This document shows, piece by piece, positions 48,409 to 57,808 of a DNA stretch of 64,000 nucleotides; positions within the stretch are counted from its first letter, which is position 1, and each line of letters starts with the position of its first letter. The DNA lies in assembly GCA_037157565.1 (NCBI GenBank), contig JAZHRO010000026.1, forward strand, positions 36,826,501 through 36,890,500, written 5' to 3'. The translations under genes and the position numbers were made by a program. This DNA is from Thalassia testudinum (Eukaryota > Streptophyta > Magnoliopsida > Alismatales > Hydrocharitaceae). Below the pieces are notes generated by a model that was not told where the DNA came from, made no database searches, and saw nothing but the letters and a program-made list of their open reading frames with translations.

Positions 48409-48516
48409 CCAGACGTCTGTAAACGATCCCAGACGTCTAGTCGGACGTCTGGATGTGATCCAAGACGTCTGGTCCGACGTCTGGGCCACCTCCCAGACGT
48501 CTTAAAAGGCGTCTGG
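48409..48516 (-). repeat. GACGTC palindrome module I, extended (solo LTR)
   Basis: Seven 12-mers in the order 12-8-12-0-12-8-12-0-12-8-12-0-12, at the 5' end of the LTR. Confidence 0.88.
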
Positions 48517-48538
48517 GGCACGCGTTCGTTACACCAGA

Positions 48539-50530
48539 GGACCAAGAAAAGACCACATTCACCTGCCCCTTCGAGACGTACGCGTTTCGAAGGATGTCGT
48601 TCGGTCTCTGCAATGCACCTGCAACTTTTCAACGGTGCATACTTGCCATATTCTCAGATATGGTAGGTGATTATCTGGAAGTCTTCATGGATGTCTTTTC
48701 AGTTTTTGGACAATCATTTGACGATTGCCTCCAACACTTGGTTCAAATACTCAGGCGGTGCATCGAGGTGAATTTGGTTCTTTCCTGGGAAAAGAGCCAT
48801 TTCATGGTGCCTGAGGGAATTGTCCTGGGACATCTAATCTCGGAGAAAGGCATCCAAGTGGATCGAGCTAAGGTTAACTTGATTTCCAAGCTTCCTATGC
48901 CTAGCTCGATTAAGGACATCCGATCTTTTTTGGGGCACGTCGGTTTCTACCGTCGATTCATTCCCGATTTCTCAAAAATTGCGCGCCCGCTGACCAACCT
49001 TCTCTCCAAGGATGTGCCTTTCGAAATTTCCAAGGAATGCACTCAAGCATTTGAGATCCTACGTGACCGAGTCACCCAAGCCCCGATCCTACAGTCCCCT
49101 GATTGGTCTCAACCCTTTGAGATCATGTGCAATGCATCTGACTTCGCTGTAGGAGAGGTTTTGGGGCAGAAAATTGACGGGAAACCTGTGGTCATTTACT
49201 ACGCCAACAAAACACTGGATGAAGCTTAGCGTAACTATACGGTTATTGAGAAAGAGCTGCTGGCCGTAGTATTTGCCCTGGAAAAATTCAGATCATACCT
49301 TCTGGGTTCCCGTGTTATCATATACTCGGATCATACAGCTGTGAGGCATCTCCTTGCTAAGAAGGACGCAAAACCTCGATTAATCCGATGGATCTTGCTA
49401 TTGCAAGAATTTGACCTCGAGATTCGCGACAAGGCGGGAAAGCAAAATGTGGTAGCCGATCACTTGTCCCGCCTTCCTTCTGAAATTATTGATCCTTCCA
49501 GACCTATTACAGAACATTTTCCTGATGAGCACCTCCTGACTATCAGTGCAAGTCTTCCATGGTTCGCTAATATAGTTAATTACCTGGCATCACATAAGAT
49601 TCCGTCCGATTGGCCGAAGGCTAAAAAGGACAAATTGCGTTCCGATGCCAAGTATTACCTATGGGAAGACCCGTATCTATTCCGCATTGGTGCTGATCAG
49701 ATAATCCGACGGTGCGTCGTGGAAGTGGAAATCAAAGACATACTCTCATTCTGCCATGACCAGGCATGCGGTGGACATTTTTCAGGACATAAAACCGCAG
49801 CAAAAGTCCTCCAGTGTGGCTTTTACTGGCCCACAATTTTCAAGGATGCATACGATCACTGTAAGGCATGTTCCCGTTGCCAGACTCTGGGCAACATGAG
49901 ACATCGAGACATGATGCCTCTACAGCCGATCTTGGTATGCGAAATTTTTGATATTTGGGGGATTGATTTCATGGGACCCTTTCCGACCTCGGATGGCTTC
50001 GAATACATCTTACTTGCAGTTGACTATGTTTCCAAGTGGATAGAAGCCATTCCGACCCGAACCAACAATCATAAAGTCGTTATAAAATTCCTCCATCAAA
50101 ACATTTTCTCAAGGTTTGGGATTCCGCGTGCTATAATTTCCGACGGAGGGACCAATTTTACAAATACTCAGTTCAGGTCACTGATGACTAAATACAGGGT
50201 GTTGCACTGAATCTCTACTCCTTATCACCCACAAACTAATGGTCTAGCTGAGCTATCTAACCAAGAGATCAAGAAGATCCTTCAGGTTACTATTCGACCT
50301 GATAGAAAAGATTAGTCTTCTCGGCTTCCGGAAGCATTGTGGGCCTATAGGACCACCCACAAGACCCAATTAGGAATGTCTCCCTTCAGACTAGTGTACG
50401 GGAAGGCATGTCACCTCCCCGTCGAGTTGGAGCATAAAGCCTATTGGGCAGTACGGACCTGTAATCTTGACCTTTCCAAGGCTGGAACCCACAGAAGACT
50501 TCAAATGAGCGAGATCAATGAGTTACGCCG
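48539..50530 (+). pseudogene. pol: RT (3' part), RNase H and integrase of element C
   Basis: Continues the RT frame after the solo LTR (DQEKTTFTCPF, then SFGLCNAPATFQR). The catalytic box reads VFMDVFSVFG: the second Asp is Val (GTC at 48693-48695), so this RT should be inactive. RNase H follows (CNASDFAVGEVLGQ, IEKELLAVVFALEKFRSYL, IYSDHTAVRHLL) with TAG at 49227-49229. Integrase has the zinc region (HDQACGGHFSGHKTAAK... CKACSRCQ), core Asp residues in GIDFMGPF and AIISDGGTNF, and Glu in LAELSNQEIKK. Further stops are TGA 50208-50210 and TAG 50313-50315. The frame ends at SEINELRR (50530), where the tandem element inserted. Confidence 0.93.
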
Positions 50531-53312
50531 TGATGAGAACCTCATCATGAGCCATAACTAGCTCATTTTGACCCAATACAAAGGATAAAAGCTCCTACAT
50601 ATCTCAAGGAAAGGCTTAACTCAGAGAATTCTGAGTTTGAGAAGAAAACCAGTCATAAGGGGTAAAAGTGCAATTTTACCAGTATAATTTGCATACAGGG
50701 TAATTCTGGGCCCAAACACAGGTCAAAACAGCTTAATAAGAATAAAAGTGGGATGAGATGATCTAGCAAGGGCTACAGCACTTCCAAGGAACCAAATGAT
50801 AATCTGTAACCCTAAAACAACCCACTTCAATTCACAAGGTTCGAGGTAAAGTAAAAATAGAATAAACCCTCTAAAATTCATAGAAAAATAATCTCTAGGG
50901 TTTAGAACCTTCAATTTGGCCTTTAGAACCCATTTTGACCTACATTGAGAACCATGCCCAATTAATAACTTAATTTGGGTTTTTGCGCAAATTGACCGGT
51001 CGAACAAGGTTTAAGATGAAAATAAAATTCACCATCAGATTCCTTAGGTCCTAATTAGTCATGTATAAAAACTTGAGCCTAAGAAGAAACCTCCTTGACC
51101 GACTTTACACTTTGGTCCTCATATATTTACTCTTTGGCCCTCAACTTTTGAACCCTCGCATTTTGGCCCCTAACTCTCCTTCGTTCTTTGCAATCAGGTC
51201 CCTCCTGCAAAACCCTGCCAGCACCATGCTCCGGCGACCTTGCGCGGAGCATGGCGCCGCGCAGGGTGAGGTAGGGGACCTGGCAAGTAAACCGGGGGTG
51301 CCCTGCGTCGTCAGCCGTCGCAGGAGCACCCCCCTGGTCATTGTAGGCCACCATACCGGCCGTGCGAACGCACGGACGGTATGGGTTCATGTTCCGACCA
51401 TTCTCCGGCGAGGGAGACACGTCGTCTCCCTCCGCCTTCCTCCCTGCTTCATCCCTATAAATACCCCCCGCCGCTCCACCGACGAGGGCAGCCTGGATCT
51501 GACGGAGAAAACCCCCAACTTTCCTCTCCTCTCACTCCGGCAGACGCCCACCAGCTCCGGCGGTTCTTCTTCCTCCTCCTCTTCGCTCTGCCGCAATACC
51601 AGCAGCAGAGACTTCTTCCCCTGCTCTTCCCGCGTCGCGCAATACCGGCGCGCGCTGCCTCTGCCCCGTCGTCACCGCCGTCCTTCCCCCACTGGGCATC
51701 GTCTTCTCCGGAGACAGTCGATACGACTGTCGCCCTGTTCCTCCCCCTTCGTCCCTGCAAGTAAGTTAGAACTACTCCCCTTCTTCTCCTCTTTCTTTCC
51801 CCGCTTTCAATTTAGTCAATTAAACCCTCGACCGCTCCTGTTCACCCTCACCCTCTCCGCCTCCGACCACCCTCCGGCGAGCCGCTCCCATCACCTCAGC
51901 GACCCACACGGCTCGCCGACCACCGCAGAACCTCCGCCTCCTCACCCTGATCCTCTTCCGCCCCTCCACTTCCCACCAAACACCCTCTGCGGATCCACCG
52001 AACACACCCACTTCTTCGCTCACAGTTTGACCTAGGACGACCTGTTGGCTCCATCACGCCCCCTGCAGACCCCCTGACCACCTTCGCCGTGCCACGGCGA
52101 AGGTCCCCCGCCTGTCTGATTTGGCCGAGAGGCCGTTCTTCTGTGACCAGGTGACTCGCCCGCCGTCGCCATTACTGCGCAGGCAGAGCTGCTTCACCTG
52201 CAGGTGCAGGCACGCCTTTGCCCAGGTTTGACTCCCAGGTTGCGCGGGGACTCTCCGCGAAACGTCCCAGGTTCACAGATGGGGCGAAGGCCGCGCGGGA
52301 AGCCACGATCGCCCACTGCTCCCTCCGCGACGCGCGCTCAATTGGGGTGGGACATTTAGTCCCACCTCGGAACCTCTCGGAGGCGCGCGGACGCATAAAG
52401 GCAAAAAGTGCCTTATGCTGTCTGCCTCCTGACCACGGGGTGAGGTCCCTCTCACCCGACCCGGCCTCGTCCGTGACCACGCTCCGCGGACCTGGCCCGA
52501 CCCGATTAGACTGACCTGCACTCCTCGCCCACCACGCACGCCGGTGGGCCTGGACCCGGGCCTGACCCGAACCCGATTACCCGGTAGCGCTCTGGGAGAG
52601 CTTCCGAAGAGTGATTTCAGAGAGAGAGAAACGCGGGGGAGGGGGGTAGAGTAGGTTTTGCCTCTTGACAAAAAAAAAAAACTCTGAAGTGTGCAGGCAA
52701 AAGAAGAAGTGCAGGCGAAGAAGAAGCAGCTGCACTGTAGCAACTGCTCAGTTAAGTCGTCGAAGCACCGGGTCAGACGACGGAAAGTCAGCAGCCAGAG
52801 CAACACAGAAGGCAGGCTGAAGAAGAAGGAAGAGCAACGGCCGAAGCAGAAGAAGAAGAAGGAAGACTTAGTAGCTGAAGGCAGAAGCTCTGCAGCCATA
52901 AAAAAGAGAGGTCACCACGATTGCAGAAGAAGAAGAAGAGAGGTCAAGGCAGAAAACCAAAGAAGAAGAAGAACAAGGAGCTCTGAAGAAAGAAAAACAT
53001 CACCAACACAGGAACAGCAGGAAGAAGAAGAAGAGCATCACCATTGCAGAAGAAGATTATCACCGTATCAGAAACCAAGGAAGAAGAAGGAGATCTGAAG
53101 AAAGAGAAAGAAGAACATCACAACAAATTCTTTCCCTCTCTCTCTTTATTTTGTAAAAGGAACATGTATATCTCTAGAATACGACTTGCTCCCTGAGTTC
53201 GACCTCGGGAACTCTTTCATTTTTCCGAGTAAAAAAAAATTTATATTTGAAATGTTGGTAATAACCAGCTTTACTACAACGTTATAACAAACCCGGTAAA
53301 ACCCACGTTTCA
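50531..53312 (+). repeat. First LTR of the tandem (2782 bp)
   Basis: TGATGAGAACCTCATCATGAG... to ...CCACGTTTCA. TATA (TATAAATA) at 51456-51463; U5 motif at 53186-53208. I see no difference from the copy 7278 bp downstream. Unlike the other LTRs here it lacks GACGTC palindromes. The 324-codon frame 51061-52035 and the Lys/Glu-rich frame 52691-53098 lie in it and are not genes. Confidence 0.93.
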
Positions 53313-53315
53313 TTT

Positions 53316-53333
53316 TGGCGCCGCTGCCGGGGA
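53316..53333 (+). promoter_or_regulatory. Primer-binding site (tRNA-Asp), unit 1
   Basis: TGGCGCCGCTGCCGGGGA, one mismatch from the tRNA-Asp complement, 3 bp after the LTR. Confidence 0.9.
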
Positions 53334-53455
53334 GCAACGGCTATTCTAGAGGTAAACAGTCCTGTTTCTTTTAAGTTCTGATAATCTCCTCTCTTTTGTG
53401 CAGCTACAGGAACTCAAGAAGACAAGCAACCACACGACAACCACTCCGAAGACAG

Positions 53456-54316
53456 GTAAATTTTTCCTCTCACTATTAACCCCTAAACTCTAAAGAGGAA
53501 GAAAAGAAAAGAACAAGCAATATAGGGCTAACCTGTCTTCCATACTTAGTAACCATAAAGAGTTGCATGTTTTCAACTCATTAGTCCTGCACACTATTAA
53601 GGGTATTTAAGGGCTAACACATTCTTGCTTGAGCCCTAATTACCCAACAAAGAACTAACTGGACCAAGTAGAGCCAACCTAGGATCCAACACTAGGGATT
53701 TAGAGACACACTCCTTAAGCAAGAATTGAGAAAACCAAATGAAGTGTGCCCAAGCCCTTGTCTGAAAATACCTATCCAAAGAGAACCTAAAACAATTGGC
53801 TCTCTAAACACTTGAACCCTAAAAGACAAGACCCAAAAGCTCTCAAAGAAAACAAGAGGTAAAGTTGACCCCTTGGGTCAACCAACCTTAAATTAGGTCA
53901 CTCTTTGCACTTAAAAGACTAAAGTTCAAGTGAAATCTTAAGCACCCTGATCTTAAAATAAAAAATGGTAGACTTAAGAGGTCAAGATCCCCATTCTGGT
54001 CTACCTGGAATCTCAGTGACAAGAGAGGTCAGGTGGGGGAAACCCTGTAACCCGTGGGGACGCTCTACCGTGTAGGGGTCTTCGCGGGACTCTCCCTCTC
54101 TGGCTGCCCAGGTAATTCTCAGGTGGACGATCTTTCTGATCAAGGGGTCCATCTGCCCCGAACCTCTATAGTCACCCAACAATTTTTGGGTGTCTTGATT
54201 GGGTCCAGCACCTGCTTATCTCATCCAGCCCTTCAGTATTTTTCGGGAGGTCCTTGAAACCTCCTATAGAAATTCACTCTCCCCGAGGCTAAGCCTCGGC
54301 TCCTTTGTTTTTGCAG
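53456..54316 (+). other. Predicted leader intron, unit 1
   Basis: AAGACAG|GTAAAT donor and TTGTTTTTGCAG acceptor (861 bp), at the same places as in A and C. Downstream of the acceptor the first ATG is that of the unknown ORF (54424). Contains the CACCCAA/TTGGGTG hairpin near 54174-54193. Confidence 0.5.
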
Positions 54317-54423
54317 AAATCATTCACATAGCCCCTCTTTCCTCTGATTCTGAACAAAATCCCCTTCTTCCATCTTAATTCAAACTTTGATTCTATCTCT
54401 TGATTCCACCACCTGATCCAATT

Positions 54424-56274
54424 ATGCAACCTAATTACCTAGCAAGACTACCATTCAAGAAACCTGAATATCGAAGATCTATGAAAGATAAAATGATCGA
54501 GGATGCCATAAAATTCTATGAAAAAGAAGAAAAAACCTCAACACCAATAGGAGATATTCAGGTTGATGTCCCAACAACCACATCCTTCATCATAAACTGT
54601 GCCCAAATTCTATTGACTGGAATTTCAAAAGGATCAACCCGAGACATGCTCATGACAGGATACATTGAGATGGAAAAATTACACCAATCTGAATACCTTC
54701 AATGCTTAACAAATCCTGTACTTTGGGAACAACACCAAGATGCCCTTATAAAACGGGTAGAAATGATGAAATCAGTAGAACAAATTATCAACCAGAAATA
54801 CCCGTATATACCAGAAACAGAGGATGAACCATCTTGGAACAGTATTAAGGAACAATTCAGTTTCCCAGATCCCGGGATTGAGGCACAAAGTGGTTGTAAA
54901 ATCCCAACCCAGATAGAAGACAATGTTGAATTAGGTTGGGATATTACAGGAGAACACAATGCTGAGCCAACCCTAGGCCGTAAATCACCAAGCTTAGAAC
55001 TCCAAGACTCCTGCAATAACAAGATTAGAATTGAACCTCTGGAGGGTATAAATTCCGCCCCTTGTTTTGATAAGGTAACCCTCGAAGGTTATTCGGACTT
55101 AGGTTCTAATAGTTCTACCCACATCCTAAGCCTAGAACCTAGATCTGAAACTTATTGGGAAGATTATGAGGCCCCTTATGAGAAAGATCAAATTTTTACA
55201 GAATATGATTCCGGGCCTCTATTTGATGAATATCCCTCTCCAACATCCTCAGGAAATCTGATCGATTTTTCAGGAAACATGCCGATTTATGATACAGAAA
55301 CTGAGGAGTTGGATGAGCAAGATTTTAATGGGGTCTATCCTACCAGCCTCGAGCTTGAACAGAACACCTTTTTGAGCCCAGAATTGACATATAGGCTAGA
55401 ACCCAGTCAGGCTGCTAATTCCACATCTGATGATTTGTGCTGTGGTGGAATTCATGATCATTTTCGCCAACTCTCCGACAATTTCAGATCTGACTATAAT
55501 TGCGGAGAGATTCCCCTTCCTGAACACACCAGGCCTATCCACGACCTCAGTTCACATGACTCTGACTCTGAGGTCCTGATTCCCGAGATCACTGATAACA
55601 CAGAATCATTCCTTTTCGATCCTCAGGAACCAAAAACAGAAAATGCCAAGAGTGATTGTAACCCAGAATCCAAATTTTTTCTCGAATCCGATTTCTTTCA
55701 TCCTACAGACACTCTTCCGGCATTTGATAGTTACCCAGAGGACTCTCTACAGGAAACCACCTATCATCCGTCTCTAGAAGAGCCCTCGTACACAATGGCC
55801 ACCTCATCCGCACACACAGAACGGATCAAAACCTCTTCCCAACCTCAACCTGCAACCGGACTCAATTTCTATTCAGATTCACCTCTCACCGAGCCGATTG
55901 CATTTCCACATCGGGTTCTGAACATTGATCAGACTACATACCATGCTCTATCATTCTCTGATCACCCCTGTAGGGTTCCTGCATCAACCACTGATTATCC
56001 TACGGGTCCCTACTCTGACCAGGCTGATTCGGCTCAACCAAACCCTGCGTTTACACTTCCACATCCATCTGAGCCTCATAGTTTATGGTGGGGTCCACAC
56101 TTTTTTATCCACATCTATCAACCCACCAGATTGATTGGGTTTGGGCTGCATCATCAGCCTGTTGATCTGAACAAGCACCTGGTTGGACCAACCAGGCTCT
56201 TAATCAAGGTGCTTGTCTTACAAAACTCTGCTGATTTGACCATCCCCTCTCCATCGCATTTCCCGCTTGGCTGA
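54424..56274 (+). CDS. Unknown protein of a non-autonomous LTR element (616 aa)
   Basis: Open frame without any stop, start taken as the first ATG (MQPNYLARLPFKK); an upstream in-frame TTG at 54400 is less likely. I do not recognise the protein. Residues 1-120 are basic and probably helical (KPEYRRSMKDKMIEDAIKF, then MEKLHQSEYLQC, KRVEMMKSVEQIINQKYPYI). The middle and C-terminal parts are Asp/Glu/Ser/Pro/Asn-rich and probably disordered (YWEDYEAPYEKDQ, ETEELDEQDF, SSHDSDSEVLIPEI), ending in a more hydrophobic tail (PTRLIGFGLHHQPVDLNKHL). No zinc knuckle, DTG/DSG protease site, RT or integrase motif, signal peptide or clear membrane segment. It sits where gag-pol sits in A and C, 108 nt after the predicted acceptor. 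A structural or RNA-binding role in particle formation is possible but is inference only. Confidence 0.75.
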   Translation: MQPNYLARLPFKKPEYRRSMKDKMIEDAIKFYEKEEKTSTPIGDIQVDVPTTTSFIINCAQILLTGISKGSTRDMLMTGYIEMEKLHQSEYLQCLTNPVLWEQHQDALIKRVEMMKSVEQIINQKYPYIPETEDEPSWNSIKEQFSFPDPGIEAQSGCKIPTQIEDNVELGWDITGEHNAEPTLGRKSPSLELQDSCNNKIRIEPLEGINSAPCFDKVTLEGYSDLGSNSSTHILSLEPRSETYWEDYEAPYEKDQIFTEYDSGPLFDEYPSPTSSGNLIDFSGNMPIYDTETEELDEQDFNGVYPTSLELEQNTFLSPELTYRLEPSQAANSTSDDLCCGGIHDHFRQLSDNFRSDYNCGEIPLPEHTRPIHDLSSHDSDSEVLIPEITDNTESFLFDPQEPKTENAKSDCNPESKFFLESDFFHPTDTLPAFDSYPEDSLQETTYHPSLEEPSYTMATSSAHTERIKTSSQPQPATGLNFYSDSPLTEPIAFPHRVLNIDQTTYHALSFSDHPCRVPASTTDYPTGPYSDQADSAQPNPAFTLPHPSEPHSLWWGPHFFIHIYQPTRLIGFGLHHQPVDLNKHLVGPTRLLIKVLVLQNSADLTIPSPSHFPLG

Positions 56275-56502
56275 AGGCATCAAATTTAGCGCTCAACGGG
56301 AGGCAGCCCGTCATTCTCTTTGAAAACCTGAAACTTGTTCTGACAGCTTTTTGCACTTGAAGTTCACACTTTAGGACAGCCGACTCCACCTCAGGTGCTT
56401 GCATCTGAGATTAGAAATCGTCCGCAACAGTCATCCCGACCCATTCACTCATCAAAACAGCTATCCTAATGTATGAACTTAGTTGAATAAAAAACCCCTA
56501 GG

Positions 56503-56545
56503 TTACAATGAGGACATTGCAAATCTTAGGCATGGGGGGGTATGA
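56503..56545 (+). promoter_or_regulatory. AGGA-loop hairpin and internal polypurine-like tract, unit 1
   Basis: TTACAATG (56503-56510), loop AGGA, CATTGCAA (56515-56522), one A-C mismatch. Then TAGGCATGGGGGGGTATGA (56527-56545), almost a copy of the true PPT-LTR junction 1.27 kb downstream. Confidence 0.65.
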
Positions 56546-57159
56546 AAGTGCAAAAACTTGTAAGAAAAGGTTTCAAACAAAAAATTCACATATGCCAAAA
56601 ACACCATAAAAAAAAAAAAAAAAAAAAAAAAATTCGAAAAAGAATAAGAGGAAAAGAGGAGAAAAAAAATTTTGTGAAGGAGAAAAGAAACAAAATGAAA
56701 AAGGAGCACAAAATTATGAGAAAAAGTGATAGTCATTAGTAAGGAACTAAGGAATTAACCTAAGTTCTAGACCTCATTCAAGAAAAGTGCACAATAAGAT
56801 TAGTAAAGAATGCAAACCTTAGGCATTCTTGAATAGACTCTTAGTACCCATTAAGATCTGGACACTCCTCAAGAGGTTGAGGAAAATGAAAAGCTGAAGT
56901 ATTAGGTCTAAGGCTTAGGGAGTATTCGGCCTCGTTAACTAATTTTTGGTTTACGGGACTCAGTAACCTAAGCACCCTAACCTCACACACAGCCTGGTTC
57001 AGTAAGCGTAAAAATCAGAATCACGCAGAAGCGTCGCAAAAATCTGAAAAGAACACCTAGAATAGGAGCGGCCGATCAACACAAGTTGATTTGGACGAGT
57101 TCCCAGCGCAGAGAGGCGGGAAATCCCCTCGAAGATGCGTAACAAAATATCATCTCCTC

Positions 57160-57363
57160 GGTGCTTGTCTCTTAGGATATTTACATATCCTACTGGGGGC
57201 ATGTAAGCACTCTGCTGGTTCAGATTCCATGGATGGCATTATCTCGAAGTGTCAATTGCCAGGGTCTGGATTCGGCCACGGAATACCATGGATGGGATTA
57301 TCTCGAAATCTCAATAGCCAGGGTTCCGGGGGTTGCCATGGGCGGTGCTATCTCGAAGCATCG
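57160..57363 (+). promoter_or_regulatory. Candidate structured RNA domain with three identical heptaloops
   Basis: GTGCTT/AAGCAC (57161-57166, 57205-57210) encloses TAGGATAT-TTAC-ATATCCTA (57173-57192). Then three 7-bp hairpins with loop ATCTCGA each: 57234-57254, 57293-57313 and 57343-57363. All have G-U pairs allowed in RNA. Each unit is preceded by CCATGG. Confidence 0.6.
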
Positions 57364-57808
57364 ATCGCCAGGAACCCTTGAGGATTGATGATGGGAGCAA
57401 GGAATCTGATACAGACCGTGTTGAAAAGCCAATCCTAGGCTAGAACTAAAAAGAAAAAGAGAGAGAAAACTCTCCAAACAGAAAAACTTTCTATCTCTCT
57501 CTTACAAAACGCACTGCGAACTGGGCCAGGGCTAAAATCATTTCAAGCACGGGTGCTTTAACCACGAAGTCCAATAAACCTTAGGTTAGTTCTTGCGGGC
57601 CTTAAAAACCTTTGCTAAAAGACTGAGGCTAAGGCTAGACAGATTTGGATCTTGATTGGTACTAGAGTACCTTTTAGGCCTATGATCAGCATTCTAACCT
57701 AATCTATGAAGGCACTTATCTAAAACTATTGAAAACTTCATGGTCTAGAACAAGGGTTGAAACCTTAAGTTTTTGCTAAGGGACTAGCAAAAGCTAGGCA
57801 TGGGGGTA

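Larger units (their letters stand above)
45858..48533 (-). repeat. Solo Tekay-type LTR in RT of element C (2676 bp)
   Basis: Minus-strand LTR, plus-strand ends TGTAACGACCCGG and CGCGTTCGTTACA, flanked by perfect TSDs CCAGA (45853-45857 and 48534-48538). It serves as the reference for LTR ends in this family. TATA-like TTTTAAGG near 48281. The 280-codon frame 47824-48666 and others running through it are not genes. Confidence 0.96.
38841..50530 (+). mobile_element. Element C: Athila-type Ty3-gypsy retrotransposon, interrupted, 3' part outside window
   Basis: 5' LTR, tRNA-Asp PBS, leader, gag-pro-RT-RNase H-integrase in canonical order. Interrupted inside RT by a solo LTR and cut inside the integrase C-terminal region at 50530 by the tandem element. 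No 3' LTR is seen. Confidence 0.9.
56275..57808 (+). other. 3' noncoding region, unit 1
   Basis: No gene. In order it holds: the block CAACGGGAGGCAGCCCGTC (56295-56313), which resembles the post-pol block of element A; an AGGA-loop hairpin with internal polypurine run (56503-56545); a run of 25 A (56608-56632); a structured RNA candidate (57160-57363); and the PPT, TAGGCATGGGGGTA (57795-57808), abutting the next LTR. Confidence 0.8.

Noticed and set aside
47824..48666. 280-codon frame
   Set aside because: Crosses from the solo LTR into RT on the other side of the TSD; an artefact of the insertion.
51061..52035. 324-codon frame (and its copy at 58339-59313)
   Set aside because: Lies wholly inside the LTR across U3, TATA and R-U5; Ser/Pro/Arg-rich composition without domains; overlaps equally long frames on the other strand.
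53352..53403. Possible first leader intron (GTAAAC...TGCAG)
   Set aside because: Only 52 bp, below usual plant intron size; the acceptor-like CTCTTTTGTG(C)AG is conserved but no matching donor is clear in A and C.
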